Source: an uncultured bacterium
GTDB taxonomy: Bacteria > Actinomycetota > Actinomycetes > S36-B12
Assembly: GCA_903908025.1 (NCBI GenBank)
Contig: CAIVQM010000065.1
Location: forward strand, 1 to 10,841
Direction: 5' to 3'
DNA length: 10,841 nucleotides
The position numbers and the translations under genes were made by a program. Shown here piece by piece: positions 1 to 5,593 of the stretch (positions within the stretch are counted from its first letter, which is position 1; every line of letters begins with the position of its first letter). The notes below the pieces were generated by a model. It saw only the letters and a program-made list of their open reading frames with translations, did no database searches and was not told the DNA's origin.

Positions 1-1
1 C

Positions 2-220
2 GTCGTCCACCTCGTCGGCATCCCGCTGGACGGCACCAGCGTCAACCCCGCCCGCTCCTTCGGCCCCGCCCTGTTCGCCGGCGGCGACGCCCTGGGCCAG
101 GTCTGGCTGTTCCTCCTCGCCCCCCTCGTCGGCGCCGTCGTAGCCGTCATCATCTGGAAGCTCACCCGCACCAGCGTCGAGGAGACCGAGGCGTTCGTCG
201 CCGGCTCCGAACGCGAGTAA
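2..220 (+). CDS. Aquaporin (MIP family), C-terminal part, cut by window start
   Basis: This is the last 72 residues of a major intrinsic protein channel that passes water or small neutral solutes through the cytoplasmic membrane. The second NPA box is visible at partial residues 15-17 (TSVNPARSFGPALF), followed directly by the Arg of the selectivity filter. NPARS rather than NPARD points to an aquaporin-Z-like water channel more than a glycerol facilitator (family knowledge). A last membrane helix follows (about residues 33-52), then a short charged cytoplasmic tail. Of 72 sense codons, 70 end in G or C, far more biased than the genes to the right, so this gene probably belongs to the native chromosome and marks the edge of an acquired region. 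The N-terminal part, including the first NPA box, lies outside the window. Confidence 0.9.
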   Translation, partial: VVHLVGIPLDGTSVNPARSFGPALFAGGDALGQVWLFLLAPLVGAVVAVIIWKLTRTSVEETEAFVAGSERE

Positions 221-234
221 CCCCCGCCCCACCC

Positions 235-296
235 CGCGACTCCATACCCCGGCGTCACACCCAGCAACGGGAACGACGGCCCGGTATGGAGTCGCG
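235..296. terminator. Large inverted repeat, probable bidirectional terminator
   Basis: CGCGACTCCATACC (235-248) is exactly mirrored by GGTATGGAGTCGCG (283-296): a perfect 14-bp stem with a 34-nt loop. It fills the gap between two convergent genes, ending one base before the stop codon of the leftward gene, so it could terminate both. There is no T-run on either side, and the loop is long for a standard intrinsic terminator. A dispersed intergenic repeat or a recombination-associated palindrome is the alternative. Confidence 0.55.
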
Positions 297-593
297 TCAG
301 GCGGGCGGCAGGGCGGCGAACAGGCGCTCGCACTCCTCGACGGTAACCTGCAGGCCCAGCTCCTGAGGGGCCTCCTGCGCGGTGCAACCGATGACGTTAA
401 CGCCCACCAACATCTGAGGCACGCTGCTCCTGACCTCGGCGACTGCGTCCGCGAGTCGCTCGTCGTCGGCGTCATGGTCGATCAGGAAGACCCGATGCAG
501 TCCACAGTCGGCGGCAACCCGCACGTCGACGACGTTTTGGTCCAGCGTCCCCACGTGAACGACAGCGAAGACTCTAGCCCTACGGGTGCTCAC
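297..593 (-). CDS. Truncated, chimeric TIM-barrel fragment; probable gene remnant
   Basis: A 98-residue open frame with a GTG start at 593, preceded by GGAG. It overlaps the upstream flavin reductase gene by GTGA, so it was built as a coupled second gene. Residues 8-70 (VFAVVHVGTLDQN... VFLIDHDAD... VGVNVIGC) resemble the first beta-alpha-beta units of a TIM-barrel protein of the BtpA/phosphoribosyltransferase-like kind, which is usually more than 200 residues. This one stops after about 75 residues. The tail (about residues 77-98, ELGLQVTVEECERLFAALPP) does not look like barrel sequence, and after one GTT codon it uses only G/C-ending codons, like the aquaporin gene. I infer that the original 3' part was lost by recombination and the frame now runs into the tail of another gene. 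It is unlikely to fold as a working enzyme. The barrel-family assignment is tentative. Confidence 0.5.
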   Translation of the reverse strand: MSTRRARVFAVVHVGTLDQNVVDVRVAADCGLHRVFLIDHDADDERLADAVAEVRSSVPQMLVGVNVIGCTAQEAPQELGLQVTVEECERLFAALPPA

Positions 594-1309
594 ACTTGCT
601 CCGTAACCGCGTGCTCGACGATGTCTCTAGCTGAGTCCGTATCGACTGCGCTGTCGGCCCACCCATGTGGCCTGCCCTTCCCCACGAGTTTCACAGGTGG
701 GTTCCAGCAGTCGACATGCTGCTGCAGGTCCACTCGAGGCAGCTCGACGATCTCGCCCACGGTCGACCACTGGCTGCCCCCGAGGCGGGCCACCGGGTCG
801 AGGCGTTCGATTCGAACTCGGCCTCCGTCGACGACCTCCATGTCAACAGCCACGTACACAACTTCGCCGAAGATCACAGTCCCGTTTCCCACGCTTTGAA
901 TCTCGGTGCTCACACACTCCAGCGCGTATGGGGATTCTGCAACGCGAGGCGGCCCTACGCGCTCGCTGGCCTCACGCGTCAGGCCCACAGCCTCGAACTC
1001 GCTCACATCCCCTGCGAACTCGACGGCGGTGAGGTTGATCTCGCGGATGAGCCGTGTCGGAGCGCCGCAAACCACGAACTCACTAGTCGCCCGGACGTTC
1101 CTCGCTGTGTCCTTCTCTCCGATCGTGCTGATCATGACGATGGGAGGCGACGTACTGACAATCTGGTAGAAGGAGTGAGGGGCAAGGTTGTCAACGCCTG
1201 CGGCGCTTGTGGTCGAGACCCAGGCGATCGGACGAGGAGTGACCAAGGCCGTCAAGAGGCTATAGACCCCGCGATCCGACGATGGATCCATGACAAATCG
1301 CTGCGTCAC
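590..1309 (-). CDS. Flavin reductase-like FMN-binding split-barrel protein
   Basis: A 239-residue protein of the flavin reductase-like domain family (DIM6/NTAB type), cytoplasmic and FMN-binding. Hallmarks are LVTPRPIAWVST near residues 22-33, the segment DNLAPHSFYQIVSTSPP (about 40-56) and the EKDTARNV segment at about 64-71, all typical of the flavin-contacting part of the fold. Members reduce FMN with NAD(P)H for a partner monooxygenase or act as FMN-dependent oxidoreductases; the sequence does not decide which. The start is GTG at 1309 with GGGGAG eight bases upstream. An internal ATG at codon 7 is possible but lacks a good ribosome site. It is the first gene of a two-gene leftward unit with the barrel remnant. 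A strong terminator separates it from the permease, so it probably has its own promoter in 1310-1394, where I see no convincing -35/-10 pair. About 30% of its first 46 codons end in A/T, unlike the aquaporin gene. Confidence 0.82.
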   Translation of the reverse strand: MTQRFVMDPSSDRGVYSLLTALVTPRPIAWVSTTSAAGVDNLAPHSFYQIVSTSPPIVMISTIGEKDTARNVRATSEFVVCGAPTRLIREINLTAVEFAGDVSEFEAVGLTREASERVGPPRVAESPYALECVSTEIQSVGNGTVIFGEVVYVAVDMEVVDGGRVRIERLDPVARLGGSQWSTVGEIVELPRVDLQQHVDCWNPPVKLVGKGRPHGWADSAVDTDSARDIVEHAVTEQV

Positions 1310-1394
1310 CGCATCTCCCCAGCGCAGTTCTCGTGCGCCACTTCGTTACGCCCCTTCAACTCTGAGATTCGGTGCCATCGGAACGGACAGCAGG

Positions 1395-1428
1395 AGGGGC
1401 GCCCGACCTTGATAGGTGGGGCGCCCCT
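1395..1428 (-). terminator. Intrinsic-type terminator hairpin after the permease gene
   Basis: AGGGGCGCCC (1395-1404) pairs perfectly with GGGCGCCCCT (1419-1428). After one G-G mismatch, ACCT (1406-1409) pairs with AGGT (1414-1417) around a 4-nt loop, giving a compact 14-pair hairpin. It starts 18 bases past the permease stop codon on the minus strand. No T-run follows, which is common for actinobacterial terminators. It also insulates the flavin reductase gene at 1309. Confidence 0.75.
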
Positions 1429-1446
1429 TCCGCGGCTAAGTACCGA

Positions 1447-2931
1447 CTAGAGCTTCATCGGCCCCTGCTCGCTGGCCTTCAGCTCGCTGTACGTGGTCGT
1501 GATCGGTGCCTTGCCCTTGACCACGAAGGCGAGGATCAAGCCGACGATGAACACGATGGCTACCGCGTACGCCGCGTAGATCGTGGGGGCACCAACCTTG
1601 TACACGGCGCCGAAGATCGCGGCCGCGGTGACGATCATGCCGACCACGGACGACACAACGACAGTGCCGTATCGCTCGTGGTCACGGAGCCCCCTCAACG
1701 CGCCCAGGCAGAGAAGGAAGTAGATCACCGCGAGACCCAGGCCGCCGAAGGCCGACCCAATGCTGAACATCGCGAAGTAGTGCGGGAAGCCCTCGATGGC
1801 GAAGAGATCCGGAGCCCACTCCGTCACGGCAATAAAGACCGCGAAGGCGACAAGTACGAGGATGCCCGCATTCCATGGCGTTCCCCGCTTGGAGACCCTC
1901 CCGAGGAATCCGGGGAATCGCTCGTCTCGTGCCATCGCGAAGATGCCACGGGAGGCGGCTACTGAGCAACCGATGAGGACAGCCAGCATGTCGAGGATGA
2001 CCACGAGCTCCAGAAGGCGCGCGATCCAGACTCCTCCATAGCCGCCCGCCTCCACCGGTGCTGCCAAGCCGAACAGCGGCGCACCGGCGTTGGCCCCCAT
2101 CGCATCGAGATCGAAGTGGTAGCCCGCGACCTGCGCATAGGAAGCGATCAGGTAGAACGCCCCGACCACGATGACGGACATGATGACGGCGCGCGGGATG
2201 TCGCGCTTCGGTTCCGCGGTCTCCTCGCCAAGGTTCGCCGCGGTCTCGAAGCCGGTGAACAGAAGGATCGCATAGACGATGCCGAAGGCGATGCCTCCCC
2301 AGCCCTCGGGGGCCGACGAGGGGCTGAATGCGGTCGACACACTGTTGTCCCCGCCGACCTGGATGATGACGTAGACGGAAAAGAGAAGCACCGTGAGAAT
2401 CGACACGAGAGCGAGGATGAACTGGGCACGCGTTGACAGTGCGACACCGAAGAAGAGCGCGACTGCGGAGATGACCACCAGAATCACGGCCCAGCCAAGG
2501 AACGGGATGCCCGTGAAACCGAACTCCAACTCAAGGGTGTCTCGAATGGTCCCAGCTAGGACGACGAGGATGGCGCTACCGAGCGAGAGGATGCCCAGGT
2601 AGTAGACAAAACCGGCCGCTCCCCCGACCCTGGAGCCCAAGCCATCTGTGACGTAGTCATAGAGGGCCCCCGCTGCATGGATTCTCTTGGCGTATGCGCT
2701 CACAAGCCATGCGAGAGCGAGCACGCCAAGGCCAGCAATCAGGATCGCCAGCGGCGCCGCGGCGCCCGCGCCCTTCCCGGTCGCGCTCAGGAGCCCCACG
2801 ACCAGTGGGACCAGGAATGCGATGGAGAAGACCGGACCCATGAAGCCGACCGACTGTGCGACCACGTCGACGAGCTTCAGCGGAGTACCTGTGCCTCCAA
2901 GGCGAGTTCCTTCAACTTGTTCGGTCGTCAT
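1447..2931 (-). CDS. APC-superfamily amino acid/amine permease
   Basis: A 494-residue, strongly hydrophobic transporter with about 12 predicted membrane helices, of the amino acid-polyamine-organocation family (PotE/YhdG-like). Family marks are the first helix VVAQSVGFMGPVFSIAFLVP (about residues 23-42), the helix 6 region TGFETAANLGEE followed by PKRDIPRAV (about 225-250), and the conserved loop SRGIFAMARDERFPGFLGRV (about 329-348). It probably imports a nitrogen-containing substrate, or exchanges one, by proton or sodium symport. ATG start at 2931, with AAGGGA nine bases upstream. It is transcribed divergently from the MarR gene, and a MarR-type palindrome lies 32 bp before its start. Given the catabolic genes nearby, it is likely the uptake system for the regulon's substrate (inference). 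The exact substrate cannot be read from the sequence. Confidence 0.9.
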   Translation of the reverse strand: MTTEQVEGTRLGGTGTPLKLVDVVAQSVGFMGPVFSIAFLVPLVVGLLSATGKGAGAAAPLAILIAGLGVLALAWLVSAYAKRIHAAGALYDYVTDGLGSRVGGAAGFVYYLGILSLGSAILVVLAGTIRDTLELEFGFTGIPFLGWAVILVVISAVALFFGVALSTRAQFILALVSILTVLLFSVYVIIQVGGDNSVSTAFSPSSAPEGWGGIAFGIVYAILLFTGFETAANLGEETAEPKRDIPRAVIMSVIVVGAFYLIASYAQVAGYHFDLDAMGANAGAPLFGLAAPVEAGGYGGVWIARLLELVVILDMLAVLIGCSVAASRGIFAMARDERFPGFLGRVSKRGTPWNAGILVLVAFAVFIAVTEWAPDLFAIEGFPHYFAMFSIGSAFGGLGLAVIYFLLCLGALRGLRDHERYGTVVVSSVVGMIVTAAAIFGAVYKVGAPTIYAAYAVAIVFIVGLILAFVVKGKAPITTTYSELKASEQGPMKL

Positions 2932-2940
2932 GCGGGGTCC

Positions 2941-2968
2941 CTTCTAGGCCGCTCATCAAGAAAGTCAA
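2941..2968 (-). promoter_or_regulatory. Candidate permease promoter
   Basis: Reading leftward, TTGACT (2968-2963) is a near-consensus -35 box and forms one half of the MarR-type palindrome. After 16 bases comes TAGAAG (2946-2941), a weak -10 (4 of 6). The start of transcription would be only a few bases before the ATG at 2931, which sits badly with the visible AAGGGA ribosome site, so the -10 choice is uncertain. Confidence 0.4.
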
Positions 2969-2979
2969 CACTGTTGACT
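2963..2979. promoter_or_regulatory. MarR-type operator, copy 1
   Basis: AGTCAACACTGTTGACT is a perfect 8+1+8 palindrome in the divergent gap between the permease (-) and MarR (+) genes. It matches copy 2 at 5548-5564 in 16 of 17 positions. Position, symmetry and length fit a MarR dimer site. Binding here would cover the -35 boxes of both divergent promoters, giving autorepression plus control of the permease. Confidence 0.8.
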
Positions 2980-3003
2980 GGTGATCTGCGGGTAACGTAG
3001 CGT
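2974..3003 (+). promoter_or_regulatory. Candidate promoter of the MarR gene
   Basis: TTGACT (2974-2979), the right half of operator copy 1, is followed after 18 bases by TAGCGT (2998-3003), fitting the actinobacterial TAnnnT -10 pattern. Transcription would begin near 3010, leaving a leader of about 93 bases before the GTG start at 3103. Confidence 0.5.
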
Positions 3004-3046
3004 TGCCGGAGACGAAAGTCACTAGGAATCGCGAAGTATTTCCGAC

Positions 3047-3070
3047 TGTGCAATTTGGGTGAATTGCGCA
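3047..3070 (+). other. Hairpin in the MarR gene 5' leader
   Basis: TGTGCAATT (3047-3055) pairs with AATTGCGCA (3062-3070) around the 6-nt loop TGGGTG, a 9-bp stem with one G-U pair. Its core GCAATT/AATTGC is an exact dyad. It ends 32 bases before the chosen GTG start. It may affect translation or stability of the regulator mRNA, or be a second protein-binding site; it may also be chance. Confidence 0.35.
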
Positions 3071-3102
3071 CCTCATCGCAACACCTTGGAGAGTGCTTCA
3101 GC

Positions 3103-3654
3103 GTGAGTCGTTGTTCACGTCCGGCCGACTCGTCCGGATCAACGTCCCTCAGACCGGTGACGCCACGCACGATCGATCAGTCGGAAGCGGCCGCCGAGCA
3201 GAGGGTCCATGAGCTGGACCTTGAGCTTGACGCGGAAGCAATGGCTACCGTCGGGAACCTGTTTCGTGCAGCCAACGCCATTCGAGTGCACGCCGAGGAG
3301 AGGCTGCTGACGCGCCGAAACATCGCATGGACCGACTGGGTGGTCTTATGGGTCGTGTGGCTTTGGGGCGAGATGGAGACGCGTGAGGTAGCCGCGGAGG
3401 CGGGCATCGCGAAGACCACGCTGTCCGGAGTCGTCGAGCGTCTCGTCCAGGCGGGTTGGATGGACCGTAGGACGCATCCACACGACGGGCGCCGGCGCCT
3501 CGTCCGGCTCACCGCGCGTGGCCACACACTCATGAGTGAGCTCGTGCCCCGGATCAACGAGCTGGAGGTCGAAGCGACGGCGGCCCTCTCAGCCTCGCAG
3601 TCCAGGAACCTTTCGTCCTACCTTCGAGCCGTCACCCGCCGGATCGGGGTCTAG
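3103..3654 (+). CDS. MarR-family transcriptional regulator
   Basis: A 183-residue winged-helix repressor of the MarR family, expected to bind DNA as a dimer and release it on binding a small aromatic or related ligand. The recognition region is REVAAEAGIAKTTLSGVVERL (about residues 92-112), followed by the wing DGRRRLVRLTARG (about 126-138), the typical DxRxxxVxLT signature. GTG at 3103 is chosen as start because GGAGAG lies nine bases upstream. An in-frame TTG at 3055 falls inside a leader hairpin and has no ribosome site. An internal GTG at 3157 also lacks one. It is transcribed divergently from the permease and ends seven bases from the convergent flavin reductase gene. Two 17-bp palindromes at 2963 and 5548 are its probable operators, so it likely represses its own gene, the permease, the monooxygenase pair and the ring-cleavage operon. 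Its inducer is probably the pathway substrate or an intermediate (inference). Confidence 0.88.
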   Translation: MSRCSRPADSSGSTSLRPVTPRTIDQSEAAAEQRVHELDLELDAEAMATVGNLFRAANAIRVHAEERLLTRRNIAWTDWVVLWVVWLWGEMETREVAAEAGIAKTTLSGVVERLVQAGWMDRRTHPHDGRRRLVRLTARGHTLMSELVPRINELEVEATAALSASQSRNLSSYLRAVTRRIGV

Positions 3655-3661
3655 CGCAGCC

Positions 3662-4183
3662 TCAGGCCTGGTCCCTGACCTTGCTGCCGTCGACGAACGC
3701 ACCGCGGATGTACACCAAGGGCTCCTGATCCTCCGCCTCGGCCTCGACGACGGTGCAGAAGAAGACGGTGTGGGTACCCATCTTCGTGGTCTCAGTGATG
3801 CGCGCCTGGAATCTAGCCGCGGCACCGGTGATGAGCGGGACGTCCTCAATCCCGGGCTCCCACTCGATCTGCGAGAACTTGTCGCCGCCCGACTTGGCGA
3901 ACACGCCGGCGACGTCGTGCTGGTCGCAGCCGAGGATGTTGATACCGACGTGCGTGGTACGAATGAGGTGCTCGTGGGTCTTCGAGCTCTCGTTTACACA
4001 GAACAACAGGGTTGGCGGCTCGAGGGACACGCTGCTGAACGCGTTGACCGCCAGGCCGTAAGGCTGGCCATCCACTGAGGTTGTGATGACGGTGACGCCC
4101 GTCGGGTAGTTGCGGTGAGCTGCCCGGACCCGGTCGGCGAGCTCTGCACTGTCGTCCTCAAGCACCTGGGTTGCCTCGCTCAC
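3662..4183 (-). CDS. Flavin reductase, partner of a two-component monooxygenase
   Basis: A 173-residue flavin reductase-like protein, the usual size of the HpaC/ActVB class. These enzymes use NAD(P)H to reduce free FMN or FAD, which diffuses to an oxygenase component. Diagnostic segments are YPTGVTVITT near residues 26-35, GLAVNAFSSVSLEPPTLLFCV (about 42-62 in two parts, with the conserved S-S-V-S-L-x-P-P), and the SGGDKF segment near 97-102. GTG at 4183 is the chosen start, with AAGGAA seven bases upstream. The frame stays open to 4303, but that would run back through the end of the preceding gene and add 40 unconserved residues. It lies 76 bases downstream of the acyl-CoA-dehydrogenase-fold gene on the same strand, with a stem-loop between, so the two probably form one transcript from the MarR-controlled promoter at 5519. 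The second, more distant flavin reductase-like gene at 590-1309 is not in this unit. Confidence 0.88.
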   Translation of the reverse strand: MSEATQVLEDDSAELADRVRAAHRNYPTGVTVITTSVDGQPYGLAVNAFSSVSLEPPTLLFCVNESSKTHEHLIRTTHVGINILGCDQHDVAGVFAKSGGDKFSQIEWEPGIEDVPLITGAAARFQARITETTKMGTHTVFFCTVVEAEAEDQEPLVYIRGAFVDGSKVRDQA

Positions 4184-4222
4184 GTTGGTTCCTTCGTCCG
4201 ACGGACTGACGTCCTGGGTGTT

Positions 4223-4255
4223 CGGTGGCGCGACCTCAGGGAAGCCGCGCCACCG
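4223..4255 (-). repeat. Stem-loop between monooxygenase and reductase genes
   Basis: CGGTGGCGCG (4223-4232) pairs perfectly with CGCGCCACCG (4246-4255) over a 13-nt loop. On the minus strand it begins five bases after the stop codon of the 419-residue gene. With no T-run after it, it may be a partial terminator or an mRNA 3'-end stabiliser that sets a higher level of the oxygenase than of its reductase (inference). Confidence 0.5.
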
Positions 4256-4259
4256 CGGC

Positions 4260-5519
4260 TTAGTTGTCGTACAGGCCAGCCTTGCCGATTCGATCGAGCG
4301 CAACCTCGGCGCTCCACGGGAGCATGGTCGAGCCGAGGCGCGAGTCGCGGTACATGCGCTCGAGCGGCATGTGCTTCAGCATCGACTGGCCGCCGCAGAC
4401 GCGGACAGCCTTGGCAGCCACCTCGTTGGCGTGCTCCATCGTTGTGTAGACGGCCGCCCAGGCGGTCATGAGCTGCGCTTCGGTCGGATCGAGAGTCGCA
4501 TTGTCGACAGCGGAGAAGAGGAGTGCCCGGCTCTGCTCGTACTTGATGTTCATCTCGGCCCAGCCGTACTGCTTGATGGGGTTGTCCCGGCGACCAGTGC
4601 CCTTTGCAGCGCCCTTGGCTTCCCCGCGCAGGTACAGCCGAGTGAAGTCGAGGATCCCCTTGGTGAGACCCAGGTAGGAAGGCGCAAGGGACATGAACAG
4701 GTACGGGAAGCGGCGAGCAGCCTGGTCGTACATGCCGCCGGGAAGGATCTCGTCATCGGCCGCTACCCAGGCCTCCTTCAGCAGAAGGGTCCGGGAGACC
4801 GTGCCTCGCATACCCAGGGGGTCCCAATCGTCGACGATCTCGGCGCCCGGGTCCGTCGCCCGCACGGAGAGAAGGCGCAGGAAGTCCTCACCCTCTACCT
4901 GGCACGTCACGTTGTAGCGGTCGGCAGCGCCGGACAGCGATGCGAAGATCTTCCGCCCGGTGACGCGATATCCGCCGTCAACCTTCTCGGCGCGAGTCGC
5001 CGTACCGGCCAGAGCGCCCGGAAGGAGCCCCTCCGAGAACGGCTGCGAGTGAATCTCGCCGTCCTGGACAACGCCACGGAACATCTCGGCGCGCCGGCGC
5101 TCGTGCAGTGCACGATCCTCATCTGACATGTCGAGCACGTCGGCGACCTGGCCGGCCCAGAGCATGGTCGCGTTGTGCATGTTGAAGGTCAGGGCCGTCG
5201 AACCGCAGTGGCGGCCGATCTCCTCAGAGACGCGCATGTAGTCGGCGTAGCTCGCACCCATGCCGCCGTACTCCTTCGGCACGCACAGGGCAAGGAATCC
5301 ACGCTCGCGCAGGTCGTTGAAGTTCCCCCATGGGAACGCGGCATCAAGGTCTGTCTGGACCGCGCGCTCCTCGAACTTCGGACCGAGCTCGGCGATCGCC
5401 GCCACCATCTGCTCGCGGGTCATAGTCGAGTCGGGCTTCCCGAGCGGGCCGGACTTCCCAGCGGCGCCGGTTGCGGCGACGGAACCTTCGTGGGCGGAGA
5501 CTGTGTTTGTTGGTCGCAT
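4260..5519 (-). CDS. Acyl-CoA-dehydrogenase-fold flavoprotein, probable flavin-dependent monooxygenase component
   Basis: A 419-residue cytoplasmic flavoprotein with the full three-part acyl-CoA dehydrogenase fold. The N-terminal helices contain the family segment VPKEYGGMG (80-88). The middle beta domain is at about residues 155-255, with GRKIFASLSGAAD (188-200). The C-terminal helical bundle contains RVCGGQSML (373-381) and MYRDSRLGSTMLPWSAEV (389-406). In true acyl-CoA dehydrogenases the last segment carries the catalytic Glu (YEGTxxI). Here my by-eye alignment puts Pro401-Trp402-Ser403 at that place, so the normal base appears lost. This, with a flavin reductase next in the operon, fits the fold's oxygenase branch (as in DszC or HpaH-like enzymes), in which reduced flavin and O2 hydroxylate a substrate. 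It would then hydroxylate the regulon's aromatic or N-heterocyclic substrate (inference). ATG 5519 is chosen because a promoter is spaced for a leaderless mRNA. An ATG at 5423 would drop a low-complexity 32-residue lead, but has no close ribosome site. Confidence 0.8.
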   Translation of the reverse strand: MRPTNTVSAHEGSVAATGAAGKSGPLGKPDSTMTREQMVAAIAELGPKFEERAVQTDLDAAFPWGNFNDLRERGFLALCVPKEYGGMGASYADYMRVSEEIGRHCGSTALTFNMHNATMLWAGQVADVLDMSDEDRALHERRRAEMFRGVVQDGEIHSQPFSEGLLPGALAGTATRAEKVDGGYRVTGRKIFASLSGAADRYNVTCQVEGEDFLRLLSVRATDPGAEIVDDWDPLGMRGTVSRTLLLKEAWVAADDEILPGGMYDQAARRFPYLFMSLAPSYLGLTKGILDFTRLYLRGEAKGAAKGTGRRDNPIKQYGWAEMNIKYEQSRALLFSAVDNATLDPTEAQLMTAWAAVYTTMEHANEVAAKAVRVCGGQSMLKHMPLERMYRDSRLGSTMLPWSAEVALDRIGKAGLYDN

Positions 5520-5525
5520 GGGATG

Positions 5526-5553
5526 AGTATGCGCACTCAGCCGAATAAGTCAA
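5526..5553 (-). promoter_or_regulatory. Candidate promoter of the monooxygenase operon (leaderless)
   Basis: Leftward, TTGACT (5553-5548) within operator copy 2 is followed after 16 bases by CATACT (5531-5526). Seven bases later is the A of the ATG at 5519. No Shine-Dalgarno sequence precedes that ATG, so the mRNA probably starts at the start codon. Confidence 0.55.
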
Positions 5554-5564
5554 CACCGTTGACT
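5548..5564. promoter_or_regulatory. MarR-type operator, copy 2
   Basis: AGTCAACACCGTTGACT lies in the 74-bp divergent gap between the monooxygenase gene (-) and the alpha/beta hydrolase gene (+). It differs from copy 1 (2963-2979) at one base, which breaks only the innermost pair. It covers the -35 box of both divergent promoters, so one dimer could silence both operons. The slightly imperfect symmetry may give weaker binding than copy 1. Confidence 0.8.
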
Positions 5565-5587
5565 AGATTTCTATTGACGGCTACGGT
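5559..5587 (+). promoter_or_regulatory. Candidate promoter of the hydrolase-dioxygenase-ligase operon (leaderless)
   Basis: TTGACT (5559-5564), the right half of operator copy 2, is followed after 17 bases by TACGGT (5582-5587), a TAnnnT-type -10. Seven bases later is the A of the ATG at 5594. The gene has no Shine-Dalgarno site, consistent with a leaderless mRNA. Confidence 0.6.
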
Positions 5588-5593
5588 GCGGCA

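Noticed and set aside
841..850. GTCAACA half-site inside the flavin reductase gene
   Set aside because: Only one arm of the MarR palindrome is present and it is within coding sequence; likely chance.
3055..3102. TTG start extending the MarR protein by 16 residues
   Set aside because: No ribosome site, and it falls inside a hairpin. The GTG at 3103 has GGAGAG at good spacing.
4184..4303. Upstream start for the flavin reductase at 4303
   Set aside because: It would begin inside the preceding gene and add 40 residues with no conservation. GTG 4183 has a ribosome site.
4185..5126. Plus-strand open frame of 313 codons opposite the monooxygenase gene
   Set aside because: No recognisable motif, and the opposite strand carries a clear conserved flavoprotein.
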